Shown: positions 12,655 through 13,984 of the stretch, piece by piece
How positions within the stretch are numbered: the first letter of the stretch is position 1
Layout of the letters: every line of letters begins with the position of its first letter
Assembly: GCA_039024315.1 (NCBI GenBank)
Contig: JBCCQN010000212.1
Location: 1-13,984 of the forward strand
Reading direction: 5' to 3'
DNA: 13,984 bases
DNA from: JBCAWW01 sp039024315
Lineage (GTDB): Bacteria; Bacteroidota; Bacteroidia; J057
Translations under genes and position numbers: made by a program
The notes under the pieces: generated by a model
Told to the model about the DNA's origin: nothing
The model's input: only the letters and a program-made list of their open reading frames with translations
Databases searched by the model: none

Positions 12655-13984
12655 TATAACGTATTTCCCCCCCTACTATGGTATATTCTATCTCGGTATT
12701 TAGGATCTCATTTTCAGGGATTTCCATAATGTCTTGAGATAAGACGGTTAAGTCTGCCAATTTACCTACTTCTATAGAGCCTTTATCGTCTTCTTGAAAG
12801 CCTCCATAGGCTGCGTCTAGTGTATAAGAACGCAAGGCTTCTGCACGACTCATGCGTTGATCCGCTTCGTATCCTCCTTCGGGGGTTCCCTTCAAAGTTT
12901 TGCGTGTAACAGAGGCATAAAAGCAAGCAATGGCGCTGACGGGTTCAACGGGTGCGTCGGTACCATTTATCACTCTAGCCCCAGTCTCAAGTAGTTTTTG
13001 CCATACATAAGCGCCATCCACGATTCGCTGCATCCCTAAGCGATTGATCGCCCAAGGGCGATCTGAACTCATGTGGATCCCCTGAATGGAAGCTATGACC
13101 CCTAGTTCCGCGAAGCGAGGAATATCCTCAGTATCCAAATGCTGTGCATGCTCGATCCTAAATCTATGATCATCTGCCTGTTCCGGATAATTTTCAATGG
13201 CAGTCTGGTAGCTATCGAGTACTTCCTGATTGGCTCTATCGCCAATGGCATGGGTACAAACCTGAAAGCCATGCTGAATCCCTTCTTCTGAAATCCTGGT
13301 GATATCCTCAAAAGGCTGATCCGGATTGCCCAACTCAGAGGGAGCATCGGTATAGGGTCTTAACAGCAAAGCACCATATGAACCCAAAGCACCATCAGCA
13401 TAGCACTTGATTGCACGCACTGTCAAATAGTCATCTAGTAAGGGACCGCGATCATACCAATCATCAAGTTGGGCTTGGTCCTTGCCATTGAGCATTACGT
13501 ATAACCTCACTGGCAGCTTTTCTTCATATAATAAGTCTTCGTATAAATCTAGCCATTTCACGCCCACACCCGCATCATGAACTGTAGTGATACCATTGGC
13601 GAGGCACTCTTTGGCGGCTTCCTCAGCCCAAGTACGCATGGCTTCCTCCTCCGTCGGCACATGTACACTTACCAGTTGCTCTGCCTCTTCGTTCATCAAA
13701 CCAGTAGGTTCCCCATCCAGCCCTTTGATCACTTCGCCCGTTTCATCAAATTCGGTTTCGGCAGTAATGCCGGCAATTTCCATGGCCTTGGCATTGGCTA
13801 AGGCAGCGTGCCCACTAGCGTGGCGGATATAGACAGGATTGTCAGGACTAACCGCACTCAATAAATGATGGGTGGGAAATCCTTGCACCATCATTTCGGG
13901 TAGGCTTCGCCACTTACTTTGGTGCCAACCTCGTCCAGTGATCCATTCTCCTGGTTCGGCTTCCATTACCGCCTCTGCAACCAG
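12644..13984 (-). CDS. YtcJ-like amidohydrolase (5' partial)
   Basis: The C-terminal 446 residues of a metal-dependent amidohydrolase of the YtcJ/amidohydrolase-3 family, which hydrolyses amide-type bonds in an unknown substrate. The frame is open to the window edge (six residues, LVAEAV, precede the first in-window ATG at 13966), and about 100 residues are missing, including the N-terminal HxH metal site. Family landmarks present are WITGRGWHQ, PVYIRHASGHAALANAKAM, GEPTGLMNEEA, HAIGDR (13235-13252), FRIEHAQH, and GTDAPV (12947-12964) with a metal-ligand aspartate. The C-terminal KGSIEVGKLADLTVLS closes the small beta domain. Full-length relatives are about 540-560 residues and in Bacteroidota often begin with a lipoprotein signal; that part is not visible. 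It is the upstream gene of the minus-strand pair, and no functional link to the metalloprotease is evident. Confidence 0.92.
   Translation of the reverse strand: MVAEAVMEAEPGEWITGRGWHQSKWRSLPEMMVQGFPTHHLLSAVSPDNPVYIRHASGHAALANAKAMEIAGITAETEFDETGEVIKGLDGEPTGLMNEEAEQLVSVHVPTEEEAMRTWAEEAAKECLANGITTVHDAGVGVKWLDLYEDLLYEEKLPVRLYVMLNGKDQAQLDDWYDRGPLLDDYLTVRAIKCYADGALGSYGALLLRPYTDAPSELGNPDQPFEDITRISEEGIQHGFQVCTHAIGDRANQEVLDSYQTAIENYPEQADDHRFRIEHAQHLDTEDIPRFAELGVIASIQGIHMSSDRPWAINRLGMQRIVDGAYVWQKLLETGARVINGTDAPVEPVSAIACFYASVTRKTLKGTPEGGYEADQRMSRAEALRSYTLDAAYGGFQEDDKGSIEVGKLADLTVLSQDIMEIPENEILNTEIEYTIVGGEIRYKKE

Noticed and set aside
13577..13832. Overlapping + strand ORFs of 74 and 81 codons
   Set aside because: Shadows of the amidohydrolase gene on the opposite strand.

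Overview
The window looks like chromosomal DNA of a Bacteroidota bacterium (moderate GC). The evidence is a secreted M43 metalloprotease that ends in a type IX secretion (T9SS) sorting domain, a TAnnTTTG-type -7 promoter element, and no clear Shine-Dalgarno sequences. The style suggests an environmental Saprospiria/Cytophagia-like lineage, but I cannot place it more precisely without a database search. No rRNA, tRNA, CRISPR array, transposase or integrase gene was found.

Region 1 (1-6075, + strand) is ordinary housekeeping and metabolic content. In order it holds the C-terminal two thirds of chromosome-segregation SMC, a GNAT acetyltransferase, an AlkD-like DNA alkylation repair glycosylase, a cytosolic tandem-domain FKBP prolyl isomerase, and an NAD(P)-dependent aldehyde dehydrogenase. 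A perfect 30-bp palindrome lies just ahead of the acetyltransferase.

Region 2 (6076-6639) is a gene-free stretch of about 560 bp. It carries interleaved copies of two repeats: a 23-bp unit (three direct copies, one inverted) and a 35-bp unit (two copies) built on three CTCYGTGY octamers. AT-rich dyads follow, up to the next start codon.

Region 3 (6640-10664, + strand) is the accessory part. It encodes an exported trypsin-like serine protease with an unrecognised C-terminal half. Next is a membrane protein that begins abruptly at the YELAHDS segment usually found after the NTPase module of STAND-type proteins, and continues with one membrane helix, a coiled coil and a SUMF1/FGE-like domain. 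Last is an orphan three-helix membrane protein with a proline-rich tail. By positive-inside reasoning all three place most of their mass in the periplasm. A long hairpin (8062-8125) separates the protease from the SUMF1 gene. The set could be a periplasmic signalling/protease unit, or the remains of a larger STAND NTPase conflict system whose ATPase core has been lost.

Region 4 (10670-13984, - strand) is convergent with region 3. It holds a T9SS-exported cytophagalysin-type M43 metalloprotease with two fibronectin III-like domains, and upstream of it a YtcJ-like amidohydrolase cut off by the window edge. A hairpin at 10670-10711 overlaps the metalloprotease stop codon and probably serves as a shared terminator.
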